Source: a virus. Taken from it: DNA of 60,600 nucleotides. The notes beneath the pieces are model-generated. The model did no database searches. It was not told the DNA's origin and saw nothing but the letters and a program-made list of their open reading frames with translations. Position 1 is the stretch's first letter, and every line of letters starts with the position of its first letter. The position numbers and the translations under genes are program-made. The stretch lies in IMG/VR virus record IMGVR_UViG_3300024428_000003, positions 1 to 60,600 of that record. One strand, 5' to 3'. Positions 20,316 through 29,328 of this stretch are shown here, piece by piece.

Positions 20316-22034
20316 CTATCCATCACAAGCTAAACAATCTTCACTCATAGCTTGCTGAGCTATATCACCGCGCAAAACAGATTCAGTACGTGTATAGTAT
20401 AAAGTTTTAACGCCTTTTTTCCACGCATCAAAATGAACTTTATTAAGCCACTTAGGAGTAGCTTCGCTAGGGAATGCTAAATTTAAACTAACTGATTGAT
20501 CTATGTACTGCTGCCTTAGTCCGGCCTGGGCAATGAGTTCCAGCTGATTGATTTCTTTAAATGTTTTAAAAACTTCTTTAACTGGTATGTCATGCCCCAT
20601 AGTAGTATTATCCAAAGCATCGATACCCTGTATACTACCTCCGTCTTCCAATATCTTATTCCATGTCTCACTTGTATTTAATTTATGTTTTTTTAATAGT
20701 TTAACTAATGTAGGGTTTTTTCTAATAAAAGTACCTTTAGCAGATTGTTCTGTAAAAACATTAGCAGCCCAAGGTTCTATTCCTGGCGAAACATTCCCGC
20801 CAAGCTTTGAATTACTAACAGTGGGAGCAATAGCGCGCAGGTGAGTATTGCGCATACCAGTACCAACACACCACAAAGGCTCGCCATAAATCTCAGCAAG
20901 GGCCATAGAAGCTCTTTCACTTTCAATTTTAATTTGACTAAAAATTTTCCTAGTTTCAAACTGAGCAAGTAAACCTTCAAAAGGTATTCCCTTTTCTTGG
21001 AGATACGTGTGCCATCCGAGTACACCCAACCCAAGCGCTCGTCCTTTTGTAGCAGAACGAACGGCATTTTCAAAACCTCTAAGTCCTTTTGCTCTTTGAA
21101 TAAATTCCTCCATAACGCCATCAAGAAACCATGTGGCGTCGTGTATAAGGTTTGTTCCTTTCCATTCATCATATTTAGCTAAGTTTAATGACGACAAACA
21201 GCATACAAAGCTATGATTCTCGTCTGTGTGTAATGTTATTTCGCTACATATATTAGTCATGTGAACCTTTAACCCATTGCCTTTATATGCTGCTGGATTC
21301 GCTTTGTTAACATTTCCTTTAAACATAATATACGGTTCTCCAGTTGCTTTTCGCTTTCTAAGTAGTTTACTCCATCTAGTTCTAGCATTCGCATCTCCTT
21401 GTTCAAGGCGTCGCATAAACTTATCACCCACAACTGCGCATTGATGTAGGTTAAGTGATTGTCTGTTAACATCTCCTTTAGGTTCTCTAATTTCAAGCCA
21501 CTCTTCAAAATCATCGTGTTCAATATTGATGTTAACCGATGCTGCTCCTCTTCTGACTGATCCTTGATTAGTCGCGAGTATTGTTGAGTCATATATTTTA
21601 CAAAAGGGTACAACTCCGTCTGATGTTCCATTACCTGTTATTGTTGCGCCAGCGGGTCTAATTTGATTAACTCCGATACCAACTCCACCGCCGTGCTTAG
21701 CGAGTAGCATCATCTCTAAATTCTTTTGACCAATATCCTGTATCGAATCAGCAACATCAATACCGAAACAGCTAATAGGTAAGCCCCTATCAGTCCCAGT
21801 GTTTGAGAGTACCGGACTAGCAAGGCACAACCAGCCATTCCAGATATAATTAAAAAATACTTCAGCCATTTCAGGCTTATATAACCTACGAGCAACTGTT
21901 TTAGCGACTCTTTGGTATGCTTCTCGTGGTGTTTCTCCGTCGAATAAATATCCCCCGGATATAGTCTTCTTGTATACGTCGTTGTTACCCCACGTAGGGT
22001 AATCTTCACCTTTTTTCCAGTTTTCATTCCACAT
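20316..22034 (-). CDS. nrdA: Class I ribonucleotide reductase large subunit
   Basis: Reduces ribonucleoside diphosphates to deoxy forms for phage DNA synthesis. Visible active-site features are LPISCFG (C89), N261/C263/E265 in NICSEI (radical cysteine and its partners), the cysteine pair C278-C279 before SSLNL, YYTRT (Y546, Y547) and the C-terminal CLAC redox pair (C567, C570). At 572 residues it lacks the N-terminal ATP-cone of long NrdA proteins, as is usual in phages, so dATP feedback at that site should be absent. It is the last gene of the minus-strand operon. Its start overlaps the stop of the small upstream membrane protein gene (TAATG). Confidence 0.95.
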   Translation of the reverse strand: MWNENWKKGEDYPTWGNNDVYKKTISGGYLFDGETPREAYQRVAKTVARRLYKPEMAEVFFNYIWNGWLCLASPVLSNTGTDRGLPISCFGIDVADSIQDIGQKNLEMMLLAKHGGGVGIGVNQIRPAGATITGNGTSDGVVPFCKIYDSTILATNQGSVRRGAASVNINIEHDDFEEWLEIREPKGDVNRQSLNLHQCAVVGDKFMRRLEQGDANARTRWSKLLRKRKATGEPYIMFKGNVNKANPAAYKGNGLKVHMTNICSEITLHTDENHSFVCCLSSLNLAKYDEWKGTNLIHDATWFLDGVMEEFIQRAKGLRGFENAVRSATKGRALGLGVLGWHTYLQEKGIPFEGLLAQFETRKIFSQIKIESERASMALAEIYGEPLWCVGTGMRNTHLRAIAPTVSNSKLGGNVSPGIEPWAANVFTEQSAKGTFIRKNPTLVKLLKKHKLNTSETWNKILEDGGSIQGIDALDNTTMGHDIPVKEVFKTFKEINQLELIAQAGLRQQYIDQSVSLNLAFPSEATPKWLNKVHFDAWKKGVKTLYYTRTESVLRGDIAQQAMSEDCLACDG

Positions 22035-22195
22035 TATATTAAATGATTTATCCAGGCAATAAGCCCATTAATATTTAAAGCTACTAGATTCCATTGTTTT
22101 CTAGAGGCTGTTTGCAATACTACTAAAATAAACCCCACAACATATAGTTGAGGGTCTATAGTCCATTGAGCAGCGATTAAAAAACCACTGCCCAT
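22034..22195 (-). CDS. Small membrane protein (53 aa)
   Basis: A hydrophobic protein with one or two membrane segments (MGSGFLIAAQW... and LYVVGFILVVLQTA), ending NINGLIAWINHLI. I recognise this type of small protein from marine phage genomes, where it has no known function. An upstream ATG at 22297 in the same frame would overlap the coiled-coil gene by 92 bases, so the internal ATG at 22195 is preferred. The stop overlaps the nrdA start (TAATG). Confidence 0.65.
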   Translation of the reverse strand: MGSGFLIAAQWTIDPQLYVVGFILVVLQTASRKQWNLVALNINGLIAWINHLI

Positions 22196-22205
22196 ATATC
22201 CTGCT

Positions 22206-22436
22206 CTAGTCGCTAATCTCTTCCAAGGGCTTAGCCTCTTCTGTCTTACTAGACTCTTTAGAAATTTTTGCTTTAAGACTTTCAATTGCATCTGCATAAT
22301 CGTCCATTTGTTTTATTGTTTCTAATGTACCCACAGCTAGATCTTTTAACTGGGGTACCTCTCTCATTAAAAACTGAACAGCTTGTCCAAGCGTTTCAAT
22401 TTTATTTTTCATTTCTATTAAAGTTTGTTCTTTCAT
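22206..22436 (-). CDS. Coiled-coil protein (76 aa)
   Basis: Predicted helical throughout, with heptad-like spacing (KIETLGQAVQFLMREVPQLK) and an acidic C-terminal tail. It lies between nrdB and the small membrane protein in the same orientation with short gaps. No family recognised; it could be a structural or regulatory partner. Confidence 0.6.
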   Translation of the reverse strand: MKEQTLIEMKNKIETLGQAVQFLMREVPQLKDLAVGTLETIKQMDDYADAIESLKAKISKESSKTEEAKPLEEISD

Positions 22437-22448
22437 TTTTTTTTATAA

Positions 22449-23417
22449 TTACCAAATATTTTCAAAATCTTCTCCTTCTCCTGCCTTCGAATAATCTGTC
22501 GAACGAATAGCGAAAAAATCAGTATGGGTAACGCCCCCGGTAAGATGGTAAAACCAATCAAGATTGCTCGCTGCCGAGGTGTCATACGCGAAGTAGTTTC
22601 CAAGGTCGACATAGCCGAGCTCAACAAGTTTTTCATTTGCTCTCTTTTTTATAAAGTGTTTTAGATCGTTTGATTTGATACCTTCAATGTCGCCCATTTC
22701 AAACATCTTGTCTATATACTTTGTTTCTAACGTAACCATGGTTTCGGCAGCTTTAATTATATCTTCTCGACATAAGTTCAGCAATTGATTGTTTTCACTG
22801 CACATATCTCGAAACAATTTACATCCCATTTTACTATGCAAAGATTCGTCCCTAACTGACCACTTCATTTGTTGACCTATGCCTTTCAATAAATTTCTTA
22901 ATTGAAAGCTATATAGTACAGCAAAAGCAGAATAAAGGCTAACCCCTTCAGCAAATGCAGAAAACACAGCAAGACTTTTACCAATACCAATAGGATCGTC
23001 CCCCTTATAAGCAACCAAATTATCAAACCTCGCTGCTGTATTAGGCTCGTGTAAAAACGCTTCATAATCCTCTAGTTTTAATGTCTCATTCAAGTAGCTG
23101 TACGCTACAGCGTGTACGGTCTCTTGCGAGCCGAACATCATCGCCATCTGCCTGATTTCGTGTTTAGGAAACCACGATACGACGTTCTGGGTCCAATAAT
23201 CTGAAACGGCGCATTCGGTTTGCGCGAATCCAAGAAGTATGTTCCCGACGAGGTGCTTTTCTTTTTCGTTAAGTTTTTCATTCCAATCTTTTATGTCGCT
23301 CTGCATAGAGATTTCAGTATGTAACCAAAATGCTTGAGCTTGTTTTAACCAACCTTCTGTATAATATTCAGGGTATTCAAATGGCTTGTACGCAATGCGC
23401 TCATCAAATAATCCCAT
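22449..23417 (-). CDS. nrdB: Class I ribonucleotide reductase small subunit
   Basis: The di-iron ligands can be read as E68, E99, H102, E157, E191 and H194. Y106 sits in the ETVHAVAY motif, matching the ExxHxxxY spacing of the radical tyrosine in class Ia enzymes. The 322-residue length is normal. It supplies the tyrosyl radical to NrdA, which is encoded three genes downstream. Two small genes separate the subunits. Its start overlaps the stop of the next upstream gene (TAATG). Confidence 0.95.
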   Translation of the reverse strand: MGLFDERIAYKPFEYPEYYTEGWLKQAQAFWLHTEISMQSDIKDWNEKLNEKEKHLVGNILLGFAQTECAVSDYWTQNVVSWFPKHEIRQMAMMFGSQETVHAVAYSYLNETLKLEDYEAFLHEPNTAARFDNLVAYKGDDPIGIGKSLAVFSAFAEGVSLYSAFAVLYSFQLRNLLKGIGQQMKWSVRDESLHSKMGCKLFRDMCSENNQLLNLCREDIIKAAETMVTLETKYIDKMFEMGDIEGIKSNDLKHFIKKRANEKLVELGYVDLGNYFAYDTSAASNLDWFYHLTGGVTHTDFFAIRSTDYSKAGEGEDFENIW

Positions 23418-23569
23418 TAGTTATCAATTTCTAAAGCTAAATCTATTAAGGGCAGGTATAATACGTGTGTTGAAAAATCTTTTTCGTGATAACTTCTAAC
23501 TCCAAATAATATACCAGGGTAAAACCCTATAGTTAATGTCCAACTTCTTTCGTTTTTATTTTCCTCCAT
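23417..23569 (-). CDS. Small conserved phage protein (50 aa)
   Basis: Begins MEENKNERSWTLTIGFYPGI, with 'FGVRSY' shortly after. It is a compact beta-type peptide that I recognise as recurring next to nucleotide-metabolism genes in marine phages. Function unknown. It is coupled to nrdB by a TAATG overlap and overlaps the upstream small gene by 14 bases. Confidence 0.6.
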   Translation of the reverse strand: MEENKNERSWTLTIGFYPGILFGVRSYHEKDFSTHVLYLPLIDLALEIDN

Positions 23570-23735
23570 AAACTTTTATATTGTATCTATCCATTAATTC
23601 TTTTAATTCTTTAAATTTAATCTTCCCGCGAACTTCCCAGCTCCATTTAACAAACTTATCAATCTGGCGTTCAGCGTACTTTTGTTTGGCTATCCTTTTC
23701 GCTTGTTGAGGATTAGCCTTATTGTCTCGTCGCAT
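23556..23735 (-). CDS. Small basic protein (59 aa)
   Basis: A Lys/Arg-rich helical peptide (MRRDNKANPQQAKRIAKQKY at the start). It overlaps the upstream nuclease gene by 46 bases and the downstream small gene by 14. The chain of overlaps and same-strand packing support it being real, although the long overlap with the nuclease gene lowers confidence. No family recognised. Confidence 0.5.
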   Translation of the reverse strand: MRRDNKANPQQAKRIAKQKYAERQIDKFVKWSWEVRGKIKFKELKELMDRYNIKVYGGK

Positions 23736-24148
23736 TCCTTTTGATTTTGTGGTTTATATAATGTAATCGAAGGGAATTGATTCATAACCAATCGCTTGAA
23801 TAACTTCCAACGCATAGGAAATGATTCGTTAGCTCTACCTTTTGTTTCTATAATAAAATCCTCTCCAATAAAATCCGGTGTATATTTAATAGGTAAAATA
23901 CGTTTGCATCCTCTATTCTTATAATCACCTTTACCATTAGATTGTCTTTCGTAAACTTCATTATCAAAATGAAATCCACTTAACAAAACAAAAGTTTCTC
24001 CTTCGTACTTAGCCTTGATCTTTTCTTTTTTAAGAGCCATATACATATACCTCTCAAGACCTGAAGCGAAGTTGATCCCATCATAAGTAACTTTTTTACT
24101 TACAACAGGACCTCTTTTCTTTTTTCTTTTATAAGGTAGTCTCTTCAT
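23690..24148 (-). CDS. PD-(D/E)XK endonuclease (Holliday-junction resolvase or endonuclease I type)
   Basis: The motif set E32 (SGLERYMY), D92 (YTPDF) and E101-x-K103 (IETKG) is the PD-(D/E)XK nuclease signature, in an order like DUF1064/phage resolvase-type proteins. The 152-residue length fits. The N-terminus is a strongly basic stretch (KRLPYKRKKKRG) suited to DNA binding. Likely role: resolving branched replication intermediates or degrading host DNA. The fold assignment is firm; the precise substrate is inferred. Confidence 0.8.
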   Translation of the reverse strand: MKRLPYKRKKKRGPVVSKKVTYDGINFASGLERYMYMALKKEKIKAKYEGETFVLLSGFHFDNEVYERQSNGKGDYKNRGCKRILPIKYTPDFIGEDFIIETKGRANESFPMRWKLFKRLVMNQFPSITLYKPQNQKECDETIRLILNKRKG

Positions 24149-24392
24149 GAACTTCGATGTTTTTTAATAATGCTTCTTGCATCTCTTCAGTGCTTGATTC
24201 TTTTAGCTTTTGCATGTATAGCACAGCATCCATTAGCTCTTCTTGAAGATGATTTATCCAAGCAAACAAATTTGATTTATCGTCGTTAAGAGTTACGCCA
24301 TACTTTGCAAAGCCTACATCTGATCTTGATACAAACTTATCAACTACACGTTCAACAACTGGGTCTCTGAATTCTATTTGTTTTTTTCTCAT
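24129..24392 (-). CDS. Small MazG-like / nucleotide pyrophosphohydrolase-type protein (87 aa)
   Basis: The core DPVVERVVDKF...KYGVTL...HLQEELMDAVLYMQKL resembles a widespread phage family related to all-alpha NTP pyrophosphatases, with the acidic EELMD motif as a possible metal site. It overlaps the genes on both sides by short stretches (ATGA type). It would fit with the RNR and ThyA genes in nucleotide-pool control. The enzyme activity is inferred from family resemblance. Confidence 0.6.
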   Translation of the reverse strand: MRKKQIEFRDPVVERVVDKFVSRSDVGFAKYGVTLNDDKSNLFAWINHLQEELMDAVLYMQKLKESSTEEMQEALLKNIEVHEETTL

Positions 24393-25150
24393 AATGTTTC
24401 TTTTACAAATGTTCCGTTAATCATTTTACCTTTACGCCTAGCTATTACATTGTAAGCGGTATCAATACAGTCTTCTATCTTTAATCCTTCTAGCTCGGCT
24501 AGATTAGTTAAGACTACAGCAATATCTCCAATAGCATCAACGATCTCCGCTTTGTCATTGTTTAATAAAGCTTTAGCTAGCTCACCTGCTTCTTCCATAA
24601 GTTTTACATACTGCGTGGTAGAATTACCTTTAGCGTATATACCTTTATCTTTAGCCCAAAACCTTATAAGATCAAATCTATCTGGTATTTCATTTGGATT
24701 GTGTACAGGATTAAAAAAGGCCTCATAAAAAGCCTTGTTATATATATAGCTTCGATTGTTATTATACATCGAGGTTTTAGCATTCTGCATTATCCAGGGT
24801 ATATGTTCTTTTTGTAATTTAAACTTGAACTCTGGTGTTTCCCATTCTAATCCTAAGTTATCTGAAAGGTTGCCCTTTAGTTTATTTAGGGGTACAGGAA
24901 ACGTACTTGTTTGTTCTGTTGGATTTATTTTCATATTTGATTTGAATAAATTTTTATATAGTGTCCGATCTCTTTTATAGCCATAAGACTTTTGAAGTTC
25001 TATTTCCTTGTTAGATATAAAATCAATATCATCACTTGTAAATAAAACTTCGTATTCTCCTGGAGCATAACCTTGTTGTTCCGTAACTCTCTTATTAAGA
25101 TTACGTGTAACTCCAATTTTTTTACCAGGAATGTGATAAATGTTGTACAT
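24389..25150 (-). CDS. GIY-YIG-like domain fused to a MazG nucleotide pyrophosphohydrolase
   Basis: The first 60 or so residues (YNIYHIPGKKIGVTRNLNKR) look like a GIY-YIG nuclease core, with the IGVTRNLNKR segment in the usual place of the catalytic Arg. The C-terminal half is a clear MazG domain: E186-E187-xx-E190, then E202-xx-D205 and D209. The middle (about 75-165) has no family I recognise. The fusion joins a possible DNA-cleaving module to a dNTP-cleaving module and is unusual. It lies next to a second MazG-like gene and to thyA. Confidence 0.75.
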   Translation of the reverse strand: MYNIYHIPGKKIGVTRNLNKRVTEQQGYAPGEYEVLFTSDDIDFISNKEIELQKSYGYKRDRTLYKNLFKSNMKINPTEQTSTFPVPLNKLKGNLSDNLGLEWETPEFKFKLQKEHIPWIMQNAKTSMYNNNRSYIYNKAFYEAFFNPVHNPNEIPDRFDLIRFWAKDKGIYAKGNSTTQYVKLMEEAGELAKALLNNDKAEIVDAIGDIAVVLTNLAELEGLKIEDCIDTAYNVIARRKGKMINGTFVKETL

Positions 25151-25158
25151 AATTTTTG

Positions 25159-25983
25159 TTATTTACCAACACTTAACTCTGCTTTGATTGCAGGATAAGG
25201 ATTGTATTTAATTAATTTAATATCGGTAGCTTGAGGTATATTTACGCCTCCTAGAACATTAGCATTGACTCCTCTTTCTAATTGAAGCTTAGGTAATACT
25301 CGCTTAGGTCTTAATCTATATTGCTCTGCTTGTTTCAAATGATTGTTATACAAATGACAATCACCTAATTGACCAATCAACTGACCTGCTTTTAAACCTG
25401 TATCTTTTACTAACAATTCTAGCAATAAGCCGTACATAGTAATATCATAAGGTAAACCTAAGAATACATCAGCGGATCTTTGTTGCCACATTAAATCCAT
25501 TGTACCGTTATTAATATATACTTGAAAAGCATAATGACACGGAGGTAAGACCATATCTTTCATCTCGTGTGGAGCCCATGCGCTAACCATAAGACGTCTA
25601 GAATCTGGATTAGTATTGATGCTATACACAAGATTATAAAGCTGATCTACGCCGTTAAAATTACGCCACTGTTTTCCATATACAGGACCCAATGTTTCAT
25701 CTGTTCTACCCGAGCGTTCGTAATCTGGTCGCCAGTACTTAACGCCGTTATCTTCTAAATACTTAAGATCAGTTCTACCTTGTAATATCCACAGCAGCTC
25801 CGTTCTTGCTGCATTAAAGCTTATCTTCTTTCCTGTAAGTATAGGGAAGCCCAATGACATATCGTGTCTAATCGTTCTTCCGAAGACAGACTTCGTCCCA
25901 GTCCCTGTTCTATCCGACTTATCCAATCCTCTGTCGAGTATTTCTGATAATAATTCTTTGTATTCATTTTCTATATTTATCAT
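25159..25983 (-). CDS. thyA: Thymidylate synthase
   Basis: Methylates dUMP to dTMP using methylene-tetrahydrofolate. The family landmarks are present: RTGTGT (R25) at the phosphate site, the WRPDYER region, the catalytic cysteine C149 in LPPCHYAF, RSADVFLGLPYDI and the C-terminal IKAELSVGK (truncated form of the closing segment). The 274-residue length is normal. It is followed by the GIY-YIG/MazG gene and preceded by a small gene that it overlaps by 20 bases. Confidence 0.95.
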   Translation of the reverse strand: MINIENEYKELLSEILDRGLDKSDRTGTGTKSVFGRTIRHDMSLGFPILTGKKISFNAARTELLWILQGRTDLKYLEDNGVKYWRPDYERSGRTDETLGPVYGKQWRNFNGVDQLYNLVYSINTNPDSRRLMVSAWAPHEMKDMVLPPCHYAFQVYINNGTMDLMWQQRSADVFLGLPYDITMYGLLLELLVKDTGLKAGQLIGQLGDCHLYNNHLKQAEQYRLRPKRVLPKLQLERGVNANVLGGVNIPQATDIKLIKYNPYPAIKAELSVGK

Positions 25984-26239
25984 AATAATATTTACACATT
26001 TTATAATATTCCGGCCAAATTGTATTTCTACAATACTTACTGGGTGATAAGTTAGGCTTTTCCCATTTTGTATAAGCTCCTAAACTAATAGCTATATGCC
26101 AGTGATCAGTATCATTTTGTATACCATAAGGTGATATTCTTATATTGTTTCTAACACAATACATATACCACTTATCTTCTTCTTCACTTCTTGCATAAGG
26201 CGGCATAGGTTTAGTACGCTTTCCGTATATACTAGGCAT
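25964..26239 (-). CDS. Conserved hypothetical protein (91 aa)
   Basis: An aromatic-rich small protein (KWYMYCVRNN, DHWHIAISLGAY, IWPEYYKMCKYYY). It lies between primase-helicase and thyA with a 20-base overlap into thyA and no gap to the primase gene. I recognise the pattern as recurring in phage replication regions but know no function. Confidence 0.6.
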   Translation of the reverse strand: MPSIYGKRTKPMPPYARSEEEDKWYMYCVRNNIRISPYGIQNDTDHWHIAISLGAYTKWEKPNLSPSKYCRNTIWPEYYKMCKYYYDKYRK

Positions 26240-27970
26240 CTATTCCCAAGGCATTTTTTCACCAGCTAAATTAACTTGCTCGTGTGGGATAAAACAACCG
26301 GACTTTGGTTCCCATTTAAAATGAGCTTCAGCGCCGTTCTCTCCTAAGTTTTGAAACTTAATCTTTAATACCTTGGCTTTAACAGTTTTTTGTTCATAAT
26401 CTCTATGAATTAATATACCGTGATAAGATGCATCATACCATTCACCTCCACCTTTTATGTTATACATTGTTGGTTCGTCAATCTTTCCTGTTGATTGATT
26501 CTTGTACATTTTAGTAGGGTGTGCTACAATAAATACTAATACATCATACTTCTTAGCAAACATTTCTATTTTGCTTAAGTATTCCATAGTATACCTATTA
26601 ACATCTTCCGTCTTACAATCTACATCTCTTACTTTATTAAATGGATCTATAACTAAACATTTAATACCTTTACGTTTAACTAACTCAGCACCCTTTTTAA
26701 GTACAGATTCTAAAGTATAACGCTCCATGTCAATGTGAAAGTAATTACTATTACAGTGGTCCGCTATTTGATTCCATTTCTCTCCCCCAATATCTGTCTT
26801 AGTTGGCATACCTTGCCAAGTCTTTCTCATTAACTTATGAGCATGTAGATATGTTGGTACGTTTTCCGGAGAAGCGAAAGCTGTTTTCCAACCATAGTTC
26901 GCATTATATCCGACAACCATCTGATCCACGAAATCCGACTTTCCTGAAGAGGGTATGCCAGTGACAGTAATAAACTGACCAGTGTACGTCGAAAATATAT
27001 TATCAAAGTTTTCCAAACCAATTTGAAAGCCAGGCTTGAAACCATTACGAACAAAGTCCGTGACTTCATCTTCGATATCCCTGAACGTTGTAACATTCTC
27101 CAGTGGTACTGGCTTTGATCTTGAAATACGCTCTGATAATTTTTCTTTTCCATACTTTAATAAATATTCGTTAGCGTCCTTACAATCATCAAACGTAGCT
27201 ATATAACATACTTCTGATCCTAATCTACGTATTAATTCAGTTTGTAATGCCTGTCCAGCTTCGTCTGAATCTACGGCTAAAATAACTTTTTCCTTGTCTT
27301 CGAAATAATCTATGCAATTGTCTAAGTAATCTAAATTGTTAGTATTAAGCGTTGCTCCATTAGGAACTGATATTGCGTTTGTAATACCTGCTTCGTGCAA
27401 AGCTAACACATCCATTTCGCCTTCAACTATGACACAATATTCATAGCCTACTATGCTGTCTATATTATAGAATACTTTTTCAGCACCCTTATATAATTTA
27501 AAGTTCTTTCTTCCATCTCGGTATTTAACATTAGTTAATTCGCCGCCCATAAAATAATTGAACTTTATTACATTCTCGGTTTTACCGGTCTGAGGCATAT
27601 ATTCAGGGCCCTCCCCAATCTTTAGATCGAAGAGAGTTTCCTGAGATATACCACGAGTTTTAAACCACTCAATTACTTGATCGCGTATAGCAAATGACTT
27701 ATCAGGATATTCTGGATCTGGCTGTTCAGGTTTAATATATACCTTTTCAGCTTTACCTTTACGTTGATAAGAATGTAATTGAAATGATGTATTACAATTA
27801 TGACAAGTACCGAGACCCCGTTCCCAATCATAAGACGCACACTTTGCCTTTTGATTCTTGGGTTTTCTATCGTGAGAACATACAGGGCATGTGCCTTGCT
27901 TCTTTCCCTCTTCAAGCTTATGTATATTGAACTCGTCAATAACAAATCCATTGATCTCTAATGTCTGCAT
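26240..27970 (-). CDS. T7 gp4-type bifunctional DNA primase-helicase
   Basis: The domain order is a zinc-binding site (C28, C31, C56, C59), a TOPRIM primase core (E183 in VIVEGEMDVL, then DSDEAG near 234-239) and a RecA-like hexameric helicase (Walker A GIPSSGKS, K344). The 576-residue length matches T7 gp4. It should unwind DNA and prime the lagging strand at the fork. No phage DNA polymerase is found in the window, so it must couple to the host's or to an unrecognised one. Upstream of the start is an A/T-rich repeat close to the 18-mer found before groEL. Confidence 0.95.
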   Translation of the reverse strand: MQTLEINGFVIDEFNIHKLEEGKKQGTCPVCSHDRKPKNQKAKCASYDWERGLGTCHNCNTSFQLHSYQRKGKAEKVYIKPEQPDPEYPDKSFAIRDQVIEWFKTRGISQETLFDLKIGEGPEYMPQTGKTENVIKFNYFMGGELTNVKYRDGRKNFKLYKGAEKVFYNIDSIVGYEYCVIVEGEMDVLALHEAGITNAISVPNGATLNTNNLDYLDNCIDYFEDKEKVILAVDSDEAGQALQTELIRRLGSEVCYIATFDDCKDANEYLLKYGKEKLSERISRSKPVPLENVTTFRDIEDEVTDFVRNGFKPGFQIGLENFDNIFSTYTGQFITVTGIPSSGKSDFVDQMVVGYNANYGWKTAFASPENVPTYLHAHKLMRKTWQGMPTKTDIGGEKWNQIADHCNSNYFHIDMERYTLESVLKKGAELVKRKGIKCLVIDPFNKVRDVDCKTEDVNRYTMEYLSKIEMFAKKYDVLVFIVAHPTKMYKNQSTGKIDEPTMYNIKGGGEWYDASYHGILIHRDYEQKTVKAKVLKIKFQNLGENGAEAHFKWEPKSGCFIPHEQVNLAGEKMPWE

Positions 27971-27987
27971 TTAATTTAATTTAATTG

Positions 27988-28098
27988 TTAATCCCCGTCT
28001 CTGCATTCTGGACATATATCGCAAAAATCTATTTCTTCTTGCGACATACCAGCGTGACACATTTGACACGCCAGTTCGCCATTGTTTTTATAGTGCAT
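27988..28098 (-). CDS. Tiny zinc-ribbon-like protein (36 aa)
   Basis: The peptide has CQMC-H...CDICPEC, that is C-x2-C followed by C-x2-C-x2-C, consistent with a small zinc knuckle. Its start overlaps the stop of the SSB-like gene (TAATG). It sits just upstream of the primase-helicase. Real but uncharacterised; a regulatory or replication accessory role is possible. Confidence 0.55.
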   Translation of the reverse strand: MHYKNNGELACQMCHAGMSQEEIDFCDICPECRDGD

Positions 28099-28406
28099 TA
28101 AAACGGTAGATCGTCTGCAGGCGCAGGAGCCGGAGCTGCCTGAGCTGGTTGGTCTTGCCTTGGAGCAGCAGCAACATTGTCGCCGTTAGTCCATACTACT
28201 TGAACGTTTCCTAAATAAGTTTTACCTTGTTTAGCTTCGCGCTCTTCTTTTGTTTGTGCTACAACAATCGGACCTTGATTTCCAAATTGATCTACTTCAT
28301 CATTGATAGTAATAGTTACAGGTAAATACTTACCTTTCTTTCCAATAATGATTTTGTCTTTTGGTATCTCATTCAGATTGATACTCGCTTTAATAATACT
28401 TGCCAT
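28098..28406 (-). CDS. SSB-like single-stranded DNA-binding protein (102 aa)
   Basis: A beta-rich core of about 75 residues is followed by a disordered Pro/Ala/Gln tail ending DDLPF. That ending closely resembles the acidic-hydrophobic tip of bacterial SSB (DDDIPF), which recruits replication partners. It lies in a replication and recombination block with ERF, exonuclease and primase-helicase. The core is not a clear classical SSB OB-fold by eye, so the call rests on the tail and context. Confidence 0.7.
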   Translation of the reverse strand: MASIIKASINLNEIPKDKIIIGKKGKYLPVTITINDEVDQFGNQGPIVVAQTKEEREAKQGKTYLGNVQVVWTNGDNVAAAPRQDQPAQAAPAPAPADDLPF

Positions 28407-28408
28407 TC

Positions 28409-28585
28409 TTAATATTGATTTACTTGATTAAACATTCTTTGCAACTGTTCTTTGGTCGCGCCGCTATTCCGCCTTAAGTTGTCTACGGCTTTTACATGGT
28501 TTTGGTTGGTATAAAAATTAGTTACATTAGTTTCTAATCCTGTTACACTACATACTTTTGTTACTGGTTTTCTGGTTCTTCCCAT
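28409..28585 (-). CDS. Small protein in the recombination block (58 aa)
   Basis: Starts MGRTRKPVTKVCSVTGLETN. It has a short basic N-terminus and a helical C-terminal part (KEQLQRMFNQVNQY). It fills the gap between the exonuclease and the SSB-like gene in the same orientation, with normal spacing. No family recognised. Confidence 0.55.
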   Translation of the reverse strand: MGRTRKPVTKVCSVTGLETNVTNFYTNQNHVKAVDNLRRNSGATKEQLQRMFNQVNQY

Positions 28586-28596
28586 TTTGTTTAAGT

Positions 28597-29328
28597 TTAA
28601 AGGGTTTTGTTAATAAAATAATTGTTTGGATCAAAATCCGGGTTTTGGTAGAACAACTTGTATTGCTCTGCCGCTTGTTGAACTTTGTCTGCTCCACGTT
28701 GATAAAAATCAGGGGAACAATCAAATATTCCTATTTGGTGCGTGGTTTTATCCATAACTATGAATAACATTTCATACCCAAATAATTTACTATAAATATA
28801 AGCTTGAGAATCGTAATTGTAACGGTAGGCCGAGCTTCTGAATCTTGTAATATCTCCAGTGGTTTTCAAATCAATGATTAAACCTTCTTCGTGATTTACA
28901 ATATCCGCTTTTCCTTTCCACTTCAATCCTTCTAACTCTGTAATCGCAGGCTGTTCATAATCTACTTTAGATCCTCTTATTAATCCTCTGCAGATATCGT
29001 TTTCCATTAACTTATCCGTCATCAAATCAATTTGATCAACCTCTTTTTGTAGAAGACATAGCTCTCCGCCTGAGATCTCTTTATACGCTTTTGTATTTCT
29101 AGTTGAACTTTCTACTATCTTATACTTTTTTAACTTGTCTGGTTCAAGAATAGCAGTATGAAAGTAACCGCCAACTAAAAATGCAGCTGATGGTTTCATA
29201 GAAGTACCTAACGCTAAAGGGTTTGTCATTAAGGTAGATATATCACTATTAGATAAGTATTGTTTTCCAAACTTACCATAATAGTTTTCATCTTCTCTTA
29301 ACTTTTCAATAGCTACTTTGTCGTTCAT
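28597..29328 (-). CDS. RecE/lambda-exonuclease-like PD-(D/E)XK nuclease
   Basis: The N-terminal half has GGYFHTAILEP (H57), and the catalytic core ADIVN...IIDLKTT gives D142, D153 and K155. This matches phage exonucleases of the RecE/DUF3799 type. It is followed upstream by an ERF annealase gene ending one base away. An exonuclease plus an annealase is the standard phage pair for recombination-dependent replication. The 243-residue length fits. Confidence 0.85.
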   Translation of the reverse strand: MNDKVAIEKLREDENYYGKFGKQYLSNSDISTLMTNPLALGTSMKPSAAFLVGGYFHTAILEPDKLKKYKIVESSTRNTKAYKEISGGELCLLQKEVDQIDLMTDKLMENDICRGLIRGSKVDYEQPAITELEGLKWKGKADIVNHEEGLIIDLKTTGDITRFRSSAYRYNYDSQAYIYSKLFGYEMLFIVMDKTTHQIGIFDCSPDFYQRGADKVQQAAEQYKLFYQNPDFDPNNYFINKTL

